Shown here: one piece after another, positions 1-8,640 of the stretch | How positions within the stretch are numbered: position 1 is the first letter of the stretch | Layout of the letters: each line of letters opens with the position of its first letter | DNA from: Rhodoblastus sp052145335 | Lineage (GTDB): Bacteria > Pseudomonadota > Alphaproteobacteria > Rhizobiales > Beijerinckiaceae | Reading direction: 5' to 3' | DNA: 64,000 bases | Assembly: GCF_052145335.1 (NCBI RefSeq) | Contig: NZ_JBKQOU010000128.1 | Location: forward strand, 1-64,000 | Notes under the pieces: generated by a model | Database searches by the model: none | Told to the model about the DNA's origin: nothing | Seen by the model: the letters and a program-made list of their open reading frames with translations, nothing else | Program-made: the position numbers and the translations under genes

Positions 1-669
1 TCGACCGGCAAGAACGTGCTGCCGCGCGTCGCGGCGCTGCTCGACGTGGCGCAGGTGTCGGAAATCTCCAGGGTGATCTCGCCCGACACTTTCGAGCGGC
101 CGATCTACGCCGGCAACGCCATCCAGACGGTGCAGGCGAGCGACGCCAAGAAGGTGATCACGGTGCGCGCGTCCGCCTTCGCCGCTACGGCCGCGGGCGG
201 CTCGGCGCCGATCGAGGCGGTGACGGCTTCGGGCGAAAGCGCGCTGTCGGCGTTCAAGAGCGAGGCTCTGGCGAAATCCGACCGTCCGGAGCTGACCTCG
301 GCGAAGATCATCATCTCGGGCGGCCGGGCGATGCAGAACGCCGAGAACTTCAAGACCTATATCGAGCCGGTGGCCGACAAGCTCGGCGCGGCGATGGGGG
401 CGTCGCGGGCGGCGGTGGACGCGGGCTACGCGCCCAACGATTGGCAGGTGGGCCAGACCGGCAAGGTGGTGGCGCCGGACCTTTACATCGCGGTGGGGAT
501 TTCCGGCGCGATCCAGCATCTGGCGGGGATGAAGGATTCCAAGGTCATCGTCGCCATCAACAAGGACGAGGACGCCCCGATCTTCCAGGTCGCCGACTAT
601 GGCCTCGTCGCCGATCTTTACACGGCCCTGCCGGAACTGGCCGATGAGCTGACGAAGGTCGGACGTTAG
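1..669 (+). CDS. etfA: Electron transfer flavoprotein alpha subunit (3' part)
   Basis: The gene enters from outside the window, so only the last 222 residues are visible; they are read in frame from base 1 to a TAG stop. They form the C-terminal FAD-binding domain of the ETF alpha subunit. Diagnostic stretches are the SGGRAMQN loop, the GQTGKVVAPDLYIAVGISGA segment that wraps the FAD, and the NKDEDAPIFQVADYG strand before the C-terminal helix. The EtfAB heterodimer takes electrons from acyl-CoA dehydrogenases and passes them to ETF-ubiquinone oxidoreductase at the membrane. In related bacteria the order is etfB-etfA-hbdA, and hbdA follows here after 69 bp on the same strand. ETF is a plausible acceptor for the Mcd dehydrogenase at 52.4 kb (inference). 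Confidence 0.95.
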   Translation, partial: STGKNVLPRVAALLDVAQVSEISRVISPDTFERPIYAGNAIQTVQASDAKKVITVRASAFAATAAGGSAPIEAVTASGESALSAFKSEALAKSDRPELTSAKIIISGGRAMQNAENFKTYIEPVADKLGAAMGASRAAVDAGYAPNDWQVGQTGKVVAPDLYIAVGISGAIQHLAGMKDSKVIVAINKDEDAPIFQVADYGLVADLYTALPELADELTKVGR

Positions 670-738
670 ACTAGATGCGCCGGCAGCGATTGTGACCTAT
701 GATCGCCGCCGACTTTAAGAACCGCTCGGGAATTGGTC

Positions 739-1620
739 ATGGCTTTTGAAATTCGCAAAATCGGCGTCATCGGCGCGGGACAGATGGGCGGCGGCATTGC
801 GCAAGTCAGCGCGCTCGCCGGATTTGACGTCGTCCTGAACGATCTGTCGGAAGACCGGATTGCAGCCGCCCTAAGCAGGATCGACGCCAATCTCGGCCGT
901 CTGGTCGAGCGCGAAGCAATTTCCGCCGCCGATCAAAAGGCAGCTTTGGCGCGCATCAAGGCGGCTCCTGATTTTGCGGCGTTGTCCGACGCCGATCTGG
1001 TGATGGAAGCGGCGGCCGAAAACGAAGAAGTCAAACGCAAGATTTTCAGCAGTCTTTGCGCTTATCTTAAAAAAGACGCCATTATCGCAACAAACACCTC
1101 CTCCATTTCTATCACACGGCTGGCGTCGATTACCGACCGGGCTAGTCGTTTCATCGGCATTCATTTCATGAATCCGGTGCCGCGCATGCAATTGGTCGAA
1201 CTGATCCGCGGCATTGCGACGGAGGACGAAACCTTCCAGGCGGCCCGCGCCTATATCGAAAAATTGCACAAGACTGTCACCGTCTCCGAGGATTTTCCGG
1301 CCTTCATCGTCAATCGCATTCTGCTTCCGATGATCAATGAAGCGATTTACACGCTTTATGAGGGCGTCGGCTCGGTGGATGCGATCGACACGGCCATGCG
1401 GCTCGGCGCCAACCATCCTATGGGACCGCTGCAACTCGCCGATTTCATCGGCCTCGACACCTGCCTTTCGGTCATGCAGGTGTTGCATGAAGGCCTCGCC
1501 GATTCAAAATATCGTCCCTGCCCTTTACTGGTCAAGTATGTCGAGGCGGGGTGGCTTGGCCGCAAGACACAACGCGGATTCTATGATTATCGCAGCGGCG
1601 TACCCGTACCGACGCGTTAA
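739..1620 (+). CDS. hbdA: 3-hydroxybutyryl-CoA dehydrogenase
   Basis: 293 residues, the usual size for the stand-alone enzyme, which interconverts 3-hydroxybutyryl-CoA and acetoacetyl-CoA with NAD(P) in the cytoplasm. The N-terminal Rossmann fold shows G12-A-G14-Q-M-G17. The catalytic region carries the ATNTSSISI strand and the GIHFMNP motif with the active-site histidine. The C-terminal helical domain includes a GPLQLADFIGLD segment typical of the family. An in-frame TTG lies 6 bp upstream, but the ATG at 739 gives the canonical MAFEIRKIGVIGAGQMG start. It follows etfA and is probably co-transcribed. Likely roles are poly-3-hydroxybutyrate or butyrate metabolism and feeding the ethylmalonyl-CoA pathway. 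The stereospecificity ((S)-specific by family) is inferred. Confidence 0.93.
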   Translation: MAFEIRKIGVIGAGQMGGGIAQVSALAGFDVVLNDLSEDRIAAALSRIDANLGRLVEREAISAADQKAALARIKAAPDFAALSDADLVMEAAAENEEVKRKIFSSLCAYLKKDAIIATNTSSISITRLASITDRASRFIGIHFMNPVPRMQLVELIRGIATEDETFQAARAYIEKLHKTVTVSEDFPAFIVNRILLPMINEAIYTLYEGVGSVDAIDTAMRLGANHPMGPLQLADFIGLDTCLSVMQVLHEGLADSKYRPCPLLVKYVEAGWLGRKTQRGFYDYRSGVPVPTR

Positions 1621-2012
1621 ATCGATGCATCGTCGAGAATCGCCTTCACAAAGCCGTCATCGCGCCTATACATTATAGCTATCGGAGATTCGGTCCCCGA
1701 AAGGGCTGATTTGGACGAGGCATGCAATGACTCAACATGTCAAGCCAAGATTTATGCTGGCGCTTTGCCCGGCATACCTCTTTTCGTCCCTGAAATCGGT
1801 TCAAACGACGCAAAAACCCAGGACGGGAGGCGCGGCGTGATCGCCGCGTCGTCTCTGCTTCGGCGTCAACGAGCGCCGAATGTAGAAACGACCGCCGAGG
1901 AAGCTGCGCTTAAAAAGTCGTCCACCGTCGGAGCCTCATTCCTTCATCCCGGCTCTAAGCTGCTGTTCGAACGAAGTCGGCACTCCACTGAACTTATCTG
2001 GCGGAGGACGAC
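1621..2012. other. Intergenic region, no convincing gene
   Basis: This 392-bp stretch lies between hbdA and the HNH gene. A TTG-initiated open frame of 101 codons (1711-2016) runs through it, but its composition resembles no recognised family and it overlaps the strong start of the next gene. The last 12 bases hold a good ribosome binding site (GGCGGAGGAC) for the HNH gene. No hairpin with a T-run follows hbdA. Confidence 0.5.
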
Positions 2013-2579
2013 ATGAACGCTTCCGTGGCCAATTTGCGCACTCTTGTACTGAATGCCGACATGCAGCCAGTCTCCTGGGCGCCGTTGTCGATTTGGAGCT
2101 GGCAGGACGCGCTGGTGGCCTTGCTCAAGGGCCGCGTCTACCCCGTGGCGTCTTATGACGACGTCGTGGTCCGCTCCGCCAACAAGTCTTTCGAGGTGCC
2201 GTCAGTCGTCGCGCTCAAAGCTTATCATCGGCGCAAGACCATTGCCTTCACGCGGTATCATGTTTTCCTGCGAGACGAATTCACCTGCCAATATTGTGGT
2301 CAGAAAGGCCTGGCCAAAGATCTGACCTTCGACCATGTCACGCCGCGCTCGAAAGGCGGCCAGACAGTCTGGTCTAATATCGTCGCCTGCTGCCAGCGCG
2401 ACAATCTGCTGAAGGCTGATATGACGCCCAAGCAGGCGGGATTGAAATTGCGGCGCCAGCCGTTTGAGCCCTCGCCCTATCAGCTCGATACGATCGCCCG
2501 GCGCCTTCCCCAGGCCAATAGCGAACTCCATAAGACGTGGAACGATTTTCTCTATTGGGACGCGGAACTGGAACGCTAG
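2013..2579 (+). CDS. HNH endonuclease domain protein
   Basis: 188 residues. The HNH fold occupies about residues 85-140: a zinc-binding pair C92-x2-C95, the catalytic D107-H108 preceded by LTF, N122, and a second cysteine cluster near 126-127. Proteins of this length and with the N-terminal LVLNADMQPVSW segment are very common single-copy genes in alphaproteobacteria and in many other bacteria. Their biological substrate is unknown and they are not tied to a restriction system. The ATG at 2013 has a strong GGAGGAC site 4-10 bases upstream. It stands alone: no methyltransferase or mobile element is next to it, so I read it as a core gene. Nuclease activity is inferred from the motif only. Confidence 0.88.
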   Translation: MNASVANLRTLVLNADMQPVSWAPLSIWSWQDALVALLKGRVYPVASYDDVVVRSANKSFEVPSVVALKAYHRRKTIAFTRYHVFLRDEFTCQYCGQKGLAKDLTFDHVTPRSKGGQTVWSNIVACCQRDNLLKADMTPKQAGLKLRRQPFEPSPYQLDTIARRLPQANSELHKTWNDFLYWDAELER

Positions 2580-2862
2580 GCGACGACTTCGCCCCGCAGC
2601 GGACATGCGCTTTTGCAAGCCGGATCGGTTTCAAAATATAGAGCGCTTCAGCTTTTTTGGACCGATTGGGCTCTCATTTTTTGCTCTTACGCTTTTTCTT
2701 AGGAGAAGCACAATCCAGTCCACTCAGCCTGAAAATGCTCTTTAGGTAACGATTCGCAATCAATGCGGATTGACAGCGGCGCGGCGCGCGAATAACCCCA
2801 CCGTCCGATAGCCATTGACCACCCGGGCCTTGGCGGAGGACGACGACAGGGGATTTAGACCA

Positions 2863-3231
2863 TTGGCCAAACCGGAGCTCGGCAGCAAGCGCCAGTGCCA
2901 GAATTGCGGCGCGAAATTTTTCGATCTGAACAGAGACCCCATCTTCTGCCCAAAATGCGGCGCGACATTCCAACCGCCGGCCCTGTCGCGCGCTGCCGCC
3001 CGCGCCGCCGCCGCGGAGGACGAGGAAGCTGAATTGCCCGAAGCCGGCGCGGAAATTGTCTCGCTTGAGGACGCTGACGCCACCGATGACAAGGTCGCAG
3101 CCGTTGTGGACGACGATGTCGATCTTGGCGACGACGCCGCGGACGACACCTTCCTCGAAGAGGAAGAAGAGGATAGCGACGACGTCTCCAATCTTATCGA
3201 CGGCGACATCGAAACTGACGAAGAAGCCTGA
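2863..3231 (+). CDS. FYDLN-acid family protein (TIGR02300) with zinc ribbon
   Basis: 122 residues of unknown function. The N-terminus gives the family signature: MAKPELGSKR, then a CQNCGAKFFDLNRDPIFCPKCG segment containing two CxxC pairs that should bind one zinc. The rest is strongly acidic low-complexity sequence with many Asp and Glu after about residue 45. I chose the TTG at 2863 because it yields the conserved family start and has an AGGGGAT site about 10 bases upstream; an in-frame TTG at 2815 would add 16 unconserved residues. It is followed by a strong terminator. Family members are restricted mainly to alphaproteobacteria and may bind nucleic acid or ribosome components, but nothing here proves that. 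Confidence 0.85.
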   Translation: MAKPELGSKRQCQNCGAKFFDLNRDPIFCPKCGATFQPPALSRAAARAAAAEDEEAELPEAGAEIVSLEDADATDDKVAAVVDDDVDLGDDAADDTFLEEEEEDSDDVSNLIDGDIETDEEA

Positions 3232-3260
3232 TTTTTTCTGCCAGGTCGAACATTGCCTTC

Positions 3261-3299
3261 TACGCCCGTTCCGTTTTTTCGGAGCGGGCGTAATTTTTT
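3261..3299 (+). terminator. Rho-independent terminator after FYDLN-acid gene
   Basis: A 13-bp stem (3261-3273 with 3280-3292, one G-T wobble) closes a loop of six T and is followed by A and six T (3294-3299). It starts 29 bp after the stop codon of the FYDLN-acid gene. Confidence 0.85.
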
Positions 3300-3399
3300 C
3301 GCGTCCGAGCCACAACTTCAAAGGGCCCCGGATTTTAGTGACCGACAACGACGGTTTTTTGCATTTCGTAAATTTTTCCCTCAGCGACGATCAAGGGGC

Positions 3400-3428
3400 T
3401 TGTCGCATGGTCGCCTTGCCGCTATACA
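3400..3428 (+). promoter_or_regulatory. Probable sigma-70 promoter of tRNA-Ala
   Basis: TTGTCG (3400-3405), a 17-bp spacer and TATACA (3423-3428). Transcription would begin near 3435, about 50 bases before the mature tRNA. It sits downstream of the preceding terminator, so the tRNA should be an independent unit. Confidence 0.5.
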
Positions 3429-3487
3429 GCCGCCCACTGCCTCGCCGCGCTGCGGTTGGCCTTCCCAAAGGCCGAGGTTGAAAAAGT

Positions 3488-3563
<76 letters not shown>

Positions 3564-3588
3564 AATCGCCTTCGATCATTCAAGGCCG

Positions 3589-3888
3589 CTAAATAGTCTT
3601 GCGAATGACGAAAGCGCCGGTAGGCTTCTCACCGTTTCCATCGCCTTCGACGATCCGAAGACGGGCGATTTCACTTCCGCTCGGGCCAAGTCGCATTTCC
3701 GCCATAAGCGCGTCCAGAGCATCCGCAGTGCCCCGAACCCACGCCTCGACCTCGCCGTTGGTCCGGTTGCGCACCCAGCCAGAAACACCGAGCCGCTGCG
3801 CCCATCTGCACACGAACGCGCGATAGCCGACGCCCTGAACATAGCCCTCGACAAAGACGTGGCGAACCTGCACGACTTTCTCACCCAT
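3589..3888 (-). CDS. acyP: Acylphosphatase
   Basis: 99 residues, the standard length. Acylphosphatase hydrolyses carboxyl-phosphate mixed anhydrides such as acetyl phosphate in the cytoplasm. The signature GYVQGVGYRAFV places the phosphate-binding arginine at R23, and GWVRNRTNGEVEAW places the catalytic asparagine at N41, the same numbers as in the classical enzymes. The frame is open further upstream, but the ATG at 3888 gives the conserved length. It lies 56 bp downstream of the malonyl-CoA decarboxylase stop on the same strand, so the two may share a transcript. Convergent with tRNA-Ala. Confidence 0.94.
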   Translation of the reverse strand: MGEKVVQVRHVFVEGYVQGVGYRAFVCRWAQRLGVSGWVRNRTNGEVEAWVRGTADALDALMAEMRLGPSGSEIARLRIVEGDGNGEKPTGAFVIRKTI

Positions 3889-3944
3889 AAATAGCCGACC
3901 AGCCTCCAATCCATTCGCACAGCCCCGGGCGGGGACAAACCTTG

Positions 3945-5345
3945 TCACATTTCCCGTGTAATCTTTTCGACAAGCCCCTGCGGTCCGCCAGCGTTCTGAC
4001 GCGAGAATAAGGAGCGCGACTCGCCGCGCGCCCATTTCCGCACGGCGCTCGAGGCGGCAATCTCGCCCTTGTTGGCGAAAGCCTCATGGTTCCGTTCGAT
4101 CTCGTCGAGATCGTAAAGATAATTGACCATGATCGTCGCAGATTCGCGCAAACCTTTGTCCGAGCGGTCGCCGAGCCAGTTGATACGCTCCAGTCGGGCG
4201 CCATTGCCGAGGTGAAACCGCGCCACGGGATCGATCGGACGTCCGCCCGCAGTCTTGGCCTTCAAGAAATATTGCGCCGCCAGCGGCTCCAAAGCCCTCC
4301 GCGCCATTTCCGCCATTTCCGGCCTGTCGATCCAGTCGGGCGTTTTCACCATTTCGCGAACAATCTGGTCAAGTCCCGCGATAGCCGGGTCCCTTCCAGT
4401 CAATAGCCAATTCATGAAGCCTGGGACCGGCGACAGGGTGACGAATTGATCGAGCCTGGGCAGTTCGCGGCGCAATGCGACAACGACCTGCTTGATGAGA
4501 AAATTGCCGAAGGACACCCCCGCCAGGCCCTCCTGGCAATTGGAGATCGAATAGAAAACCGCCGTGCGGACTTTTTCGGCGTCTTCCGGTGTGCGGTCTG
4601 CCGCCAGCAGAGCCTGCACATTGTCCGCCATGGTCGTCGTCAGCGCCACTTCGACGAAGATAAGGGGTTCATCAACCAAAGCCGGGTGGAAAAAGGCGTA
4701 GCAGCGCCGATCTCGCGGACTGATTCGGCGACGCAGATCGTCCCAGTCGCGTATTTGATGAACCGCCTCGTAGCGGATGATCTTTTCGAGAATATTGGCC
4801 GGCGTTCCCCAATCGATATGACGCAGCACGAGAAAGCCGGGATTGAACCAGGACGCGAACAGGTGGATGAAATCCGCGTCCACTAGCGCCAGCTCCGGAT
4901 TGCCCTGGTATAATTTGCGGAAATCTGCGCGCATGCCGACGAGGTCCTTGGTGCCGCCCGGCGCGCGGTTGAGTCGGCGAAACAATTCCTGGCGGCGCGG
5001 TTCAGTCCGATAATGCAGGTTCGACGCGGTCGCCGCGTCGGGGTTGCGGCTGTAAGCCGCCACCGCTTGGGCCAGTCGTTCGCGATCCGGTCCGAAATCG
5101 CGCGCCAGGCTCTCGAAAAACTCCATTTTTTCCGCTTCAGGCAATCGCGCATAGGCGTCCAGCGCCTCACGGGCGATCGCCGCCGCCGAAGCTTCGCCGC
5201 GCCCCGATAGCACCGCTTCGCACAAGGCCAGCACGCCCACCGCCGCCGTCGGCGTATCGCTTGCGGTCCAGTTCTTCCGGTCAAGCAGATTGCGTCCGCC
5301 TTCGGCAATGCTGGTCAGCAGGTCTGAAAAGAAGGCGTTGCTCAT
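3945..5345 (-). CDS. Malonyl-CoA decarboxylase
   Basis: 466 residues. The enzyme converts malonyl-CoA to acetyl-CoA and CO2. The N-terminal helical domain is followed by the GNAT-like catalytic domain. Family blocks that can be read are CQEGLAGVSFGNFLIKQV, the SPVPGFMNWL segment, and near the C-terminus VARFHLGNGARLERINW and ESATIMVNYLYDL, which contains the conserved asparagine and tyrosine. The ATG at 5345 has an AAGGACG site upstream; an earlier in-frame start would add 16 residues. No malonyl-CoA synthetase (matB) or transporter is adjacent, so this may serve disposal of malonyl-CoA rather than growth on malonate (inference). Confidence 0.92.
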   Translation of the reverse strand: MSNAFFSDLLTSIAEGGRNLLDRKNWTASDTPTAAVGVLALCEAVLSGRGEASAAAIAREALDAYARLPEAEKMEFFESLARDFGPDRERLAQAVAAYSRNPDAATASNLHYRTEPRRQELFRRLNRAPGGTKDLVGMRADFRKLYQGNPELALVDADFIHLFASWFNPGFLVLRHIDWGTPANILEKIIRYEAVHQIRDWDDLRRRISPRDRRCYAFFHPALVDEPLIFVEVALTTTMADNVQALLAADRTPEDAEKVRTAVFYSISNCQEGLAGVSFGNFLIKQVVVALRRELPRLDQFVTLSPVPGFMNWLLTGRDPAIAGLDQIVREMVKTPDWIDRPEMAEMARRALEPLAAQYFLKAKTAGGRPIDPVARFHLGNGARLERINWLGDRSDKGLRESATIMVNYLYDLDEIERNHEAFANKGEIAASSAVRKWARGESRSLFSRQNAGGPQGLVEKITREM

Positions 5346-5444
5346 GTCGCGCTCGTCCTTTAGTCGGTTTTGACAGGTTCGGGCGTAAAACAAGTGAAAT
5401 TAAGGCAAAGGCGCCGACCGCCCGCCCTGCCACGCTTGGCCGCG

Positions 5445-6398
5445 TCACTTGGCGATCAGAACCTTCCTGCATTCGGGCGGAAGGGCCGCCATGGTCAGGG
5501 GCGGTGCAGGTTTGGCGTGAGGATTGAGTCTTGGATGCAGGATGGATGGCTTGAACCACCAGTCGAGGGATGCGGCGTCGCAGCCATCGCCCGGCGGAAC
5601 GGGATCCTGCTCCTTGCACAGGTCGGCGCCGTCGGGACAGGAAATACGGACGTGGAAATGATAATTATGCCCATAATAGGGGCGCACCTTGTGCAGCCAG
5701 GAGCGGTCGCCCGTCGCGTCGCGGCAGAGGGCCTTCTTGATCGCAGCATTGACAAAAATACGTTCGACGCCGGAATCGCGCGCCGCCGCCCGGATGATAG
5801 CCAGTTGTCCCGCGGTCCATACCGAGCGATCGACGTCGAGCCCGTCTTCGCGCACCATATTGACCGCTGACATTTCTTCGCGCTCTCGCCGGTTCAGCCT
5901 CCGGTCGGGCATGGGCGTGAGCCAGATGTCGGCGTCCAGGCCAATCTGATGCGAAGCGTGCCCGGTGATCATCGGGCCACCGCGCGGTTGCGACATGTCG
6001 CCGACCAGAATGCCCGGCCACCCCGCCTCCTGAGGCGCGCGGCTTGAAAGATGTTCGAGAAACTTGACGAGATTGGGATGGCCCCAGTAGCGGTCACGCG
6101 AAACGCGCATAACCTGCCAGGTTTCTCCGTCGACCGGCAGCGCTTTCGCTCCCGCAAGGCAGCCGTGCGAGTAAAAGCCGATCGAACGCGCGGCCATGTC
6201 GGCAGCAGGCTGGTTGACGCGGCCGAACAATTGTTTGGCTGGCGTCGACGGATCGTCGGGATGGGCCAACGGCGGCAATGGCTTTGGATCGACCGATCCT
6301 TTTTCCTGCGCCAGCGGGGCAAGGGAAAGAGGAAATATCATCAACGCCGTCGCGATCAGGCCGACAGCCAGAAGATCAAGCCTTATTCTTAACGGCAT
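5445..6398 (-). CDS. mepA: Penicillin-insensitive murein endopeptidase (M74)
   Basis: 317 residues. MepA is a periplasmic LAS-family metallopeptidase that cuts D-Ala-mDAP (and mDAP-mDAP) cross-links in peptidoglycan. A signal peptide spans about residues 1-31 with a hydrophobic core LLAVGLIATALMIF. Zinc and catalytic motifs are complete: GHASHQIGLDADIW (H147, H150, D157) and HNYHFHVR (H247, H249). Cysteines at about 80, 225, 254, 261 and 274 could form disulfides, as in the family. Its start is divergent from the L,D-transpeptidase gene, giving two cell-wall enzymes around one 98-bp promoter region. Confidence 0.93.
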   Translation of the reverse strand: MPLRIRLDLLAVGLIATALMIFPLSLAPLAQEKGSVDPKPLPPLAHPDDPSTPAKQLFGRVNQPAADMAARSIGFYSHGCLAGAKALPVDGETWQVMRVSRDRYWGHPNLVKFLEHLSSRAPQEAGWPGILVGDMSQPRGGPMITGHASHQIGLDADIWLTPMPDRRLNRREREEMSAVNMVREDGLDVDRSVWTAGQLAIIRAAARDSGVERIFVNAAIKKALCRDATGDRSWLHKVRPYYGHNYHFHVRISCPDGADLCKEQDPVPPGDGCDAASLDWWFKPSILHPRLNPHAKPAPPLTMAALPPECRKVLIAK

Positions 6399-6496
6399 TT
6401 CATCAACCTTTATTTCAGTTTGAACTTTACCGCGGCGACGCGAGCTGGGAACTTAGGCTCACGTGCATCAGTTTTCGGTTCATTGGGGGGCGCGTC

Positions 6497-7069
6497 ATGC
6501 GTAAAATTACTCGGCTCCTTTTTGTTTTTCTCGCCATTCTCGCGATCCCGCTTGCCGCTCAGGCAAGAGTGCGCATCACGGTCGATCTCTCCTCGCAGCA
6601 AATGTATGTGTCTGCATCCAGCGGCGCCTCTTTTTCCTGGCCGATCTCCTCGGCCCGTTCCGGTTATGTCACACCGCGCGGCGTCTATTCGGCGGTCAGC
6701 CTGCAAACCATGCATCGGTCGAAAAAGTACCATAATTCGCCGATGCCGCATTCGATTTTCTTCCGCGGCGGCTACGCCATTCACGGCACTTACGAAACCG
6801 CCTCGCTCGGCCGTCCCGCCTCGCATGGCTGCGTCCGCATATCGCCGGCCAATGCGGCCACGCTGTTTTCCCTGGTGCGGGCCGAGGGCGCCACGATCCA
6901 GATCGTCGGCTCGCCGCCTCCCAGCATGCCTTTCGCCAGCGCGAGCAGCCATCATCGCCACCATTACGCCAGCAACCATCGCGGCAAACCGTCTTCGGTT
7001 CTCTCCTATGCGCCGGATCATCACAACGATTTCCCGGCGCGAATATTCGGGGCGATCCTGCTGCGATAA
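6497..7069 (+). CDS. L,D-transpeptidase (YkuD domain), secreted
   Basis: 190 residues. The family makes 3-3 peptidoglycan cross-links or attaches proteins to the wall in the periplasm. A signal peptide ends near AQA at residues 21-23. The catalytic region shows AIHG (H96) and the SHGCVR motif (S109, H110, C112, R114), so the active site is complete. The C-terminal 50 residues are rich in His and Ser and look like a disordered tail. The ATG at 6497 follows a run of six G (6485-6490) that can act as a ribosome binding site. Divergent from mepA, convergent with the SemiSWEET gene. Confidence 0.92.
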   Translation: MRKITRLLFVFLAILAIPLAAQARVRITVDLSSQQMYVSASSGASFSWPISSARSGYVTPRGVYSAVSLQTMHRSKKYHNSPMPHSIFFRGGYAIHGTYETASLGRPASHGCVRISPANAATLFSLVRAEGATIQIVGSPPPSMPFASASSHHRHHYASNHRGKPSSVLSYAPDHHNDFPARIFGAILLR

Positions 7070-7086
7070 GAATAGAGCGCGCATTT

Positions 7087-7395
7087 CTAATCGACTGGAT
7101 CGGAAATGGGGTTCTGGTGGAAACGGTCCTTCTCATCTGCATCGCAGCGCAGCTTGAGCACGATGATCAGCAGATTAAGCGCCACCGTCACCGTATTGAA
7201 CACTATGATGGAGGCGGAGCCGATCAGCACGCCATAGAGCAGCCAAAATGAGCAGCCTATGACGAATGCGACCTGCGTGATCAACGAAATCGATTGGGCG
7301 TCGTGGCTGCGGAGGATTTTGATCGCTTGTGGCGTCCAGCACAAAGTCGTCAAGGTGCCGGCGACGAAGCCGACGATTTCCGAATTGAGGTTCAC
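7087..7395 (-). CDS. SemiSWEET / PQ-loop transporter
   Basis: 102 residues with three predicted membrane helices (about 6-25, 38-58 and 63-82), the size of bacterial SemiSWEETs, which dimerise to form a sugar uniporter in the inner membrane. The PQ-loop motif CWTPQAIKIL and the NTVTVALNLL helix end are characteristic. The start is GTG at 7395; no ATG is available at the right place. It sits 36 bp downstream of hrcA on the same strand, where many relatives carry grpE. The substrate cannot be told from the sequence. Confidence 0.85.
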   Translation of the reverse strand: MNLNSEIVGFVAGTLTTLCWTPQAIKILRSHDAQSISLITQVAFVIGCSFWLLYGVLIGSASIIVFNTVTVALNLLIIVLKLRCDADEKDRFHQNPISDPVD

Positions 7396-7430
7396 CCGCG
7401 CATTCCTTCACTGGCAGACTTGCGCTCGCA

Positions 7431-8519
7431 TTATACTCCGCCGAACAACCGCGCCATGACACGCGCTGTATAATCGACCATCGGCACCACCCGAGCGTAA
7501 TTCAGCCGCGTCGGACCGATCACGCCGAGCACTCCGACGATCCGCCGTTGCGAATCATGGAAAGGCGCGGCTACCATCGAGGATCCGGAAAGCGAGAAAA
7601 GTTTGTTTTCTGAGCCGATGAAAATGCGAACGCCCTCGCCGTCTTCCGCCCGCGCCAACAGATCGATGACATCGCGTTTGGTTTCGAGGTCGTCGAAAAG
7701 TAGCCGGATGCGTTCGACATCGGCCAGGGCGGTGAGATCCTCCAGCAGATTGGCCTGGCCGCGCACGATGAGATTTTGCGCCGCGCCGGCGGGGCCCGCC
7801 CATCCCGCAAGTCCCGCCGACACCAGCCTGGCAGTCAGGACATCGAGTTCGCTCTGGGCGGCGGCGCGCGAAATCTCGATCTCGTCTCGCACCTCCGCCA
7901 AAGTCCGGCCGCGCACCCGCGCATTTAGATAATTGCTTGCCTCGATCAGCGACGAGGGCGGCAAATCGGCGGGGACCGGCAGGATGCGGTTTTCCACCGA
8001 ACCGTCTTCCGAGACTAGGATGGCCAAAGCCTTTTCCGGCTCCAGCCGGACGAAATCGACCTGTTTTAGGCGGTTATTCTCCTTGCTGGTCAACACTACC
8101 CCGGCGCCGCGAGAAAGGCCGGAGAGCAACATTCCCGCTTCGGCAAGGGCCTCGTTCATAGTCTTGTCGCGCGACGCAGCGGCGATCTGCGTCTCAATAC
8201 GGCTGCGCTCCTGATCGGTCAGATCGCCGATTTGCAAAAGCGAATCTACAAAAAAACGCAAGCCCAGTTCGGTCGGCAAGCGTCCCGCGCTGGTATGGGG
8301 CGAAAAAACCAGCCCCAATTCCTCCAAATCCTGCATGACATTGCGCACCGACGCTGCGGAAAGAGACATGGGCAGGATACGCGATAGGTGTCGTGAGCCA
8401 ACCGGCTCGCCGTGCGCCAGATAGGATTCGACGATATTCTTGAATATCTCCCGCGATCGCTCATTGAGCCGGGACAGGGCGCCGATGCTGGATGTCGGAA
8501 ATTCGGGATTGGAAGCCAT
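7431..8519 (-). CDS. hrcA: Heat-inducible transcription repressor HrcA
   Basis: 362 residues. HrcA represses groESL (and sometimes dnaK) by binding CIRCE operators and is tuned by GroEL. The N-terminal winged helix covers about residues 10-85 (SREIFKNIVESYLAHGEPVGSR, then LSAASVRNVMQDLEELG, then SPHTSAGRLPTELG); a GAF-like dimerisation domain follows, and the C-terminus has VLGVIGPTRLNYARVVPMVD. I found no CIRCE element in this window, so its targets lie elsewhere. Its downstream neighbour is not grpE but a SemiSWEET gene; its upstream neighbour rpsT ends in a terminator. Confidence 0.95.
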   Translation of the reverse strand: MASNPEFPTSSIGALSRLNERSREIFKNIVESYLAHGEPVGSRHLSRILPMSLSAASVRNVMQDLEELGLVFSPHTSAGRLPTELGLRFFVDSLLQIGDLTDQERSRIETQIAAASRDKTMNEALAEAGMLLSGLSRGAGVVLTSKENNRLKQVDFVRLEPEKALAILVSEDGSVENRILPVPADLPPSSLIEASNYLNARVRGRTLAEVRDEIEISRAAAQSELDVLTARLVSAGLAGWAGPAGAAQNLIVRGQANLLEDLTALADVERIRLLFDDLETKRDVIDLLARAEDGEGVRIFIGSENKLFSLSGSSMVAAPFHDSQRRIVGVLGVIGPTRLNYARVVPMVDYTARVMARLFGGV

Positions 8520-8587
8520 GCGGCGATTTTCGCGCGTCGCGCATTCCTACGCAAGCGGCGCTTCGCCTTCGTTGCTGCATCAAAGTC

Positions 8588-8616
8588 AAAAACCCCGCCA
8601 GGAGACCCGGCAGGGC
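8588..8616 (-). terminator. Rho-independent terminator of rpsT
   Basis: On the minus strand CCCTGCCGG and CTGGCGGGG form a 9-bp stem (two G-T pairs) with a short loop, followed by TTTTTG. It lies 25 bp after the rpsT stop and upstream of hrcA. Confidence 0.8.
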
Positions 8617-8640
8617 TGGCAATCTTAGAAAAATCGAAAA

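Noticed and set aside
1711..2016. 101-codon open frame before the HNH gene
   Set aside because: Starts with TTG, has no recognisable domain and runs into the strong start of the next gene; likely non-coding.
2013..2579. HNH gene as part of a restriction or mobile system
   Set aside because: No methyltransferase, integrase, repeat or composition change beside it; this HNH family is a widespread core gene.
7396..8640. CIRCE operator near hrcA
   Set aside because: The TTAGCACTC-N9-GAGTGCTAA pattern was not found near hrcA, htpG or clpB.
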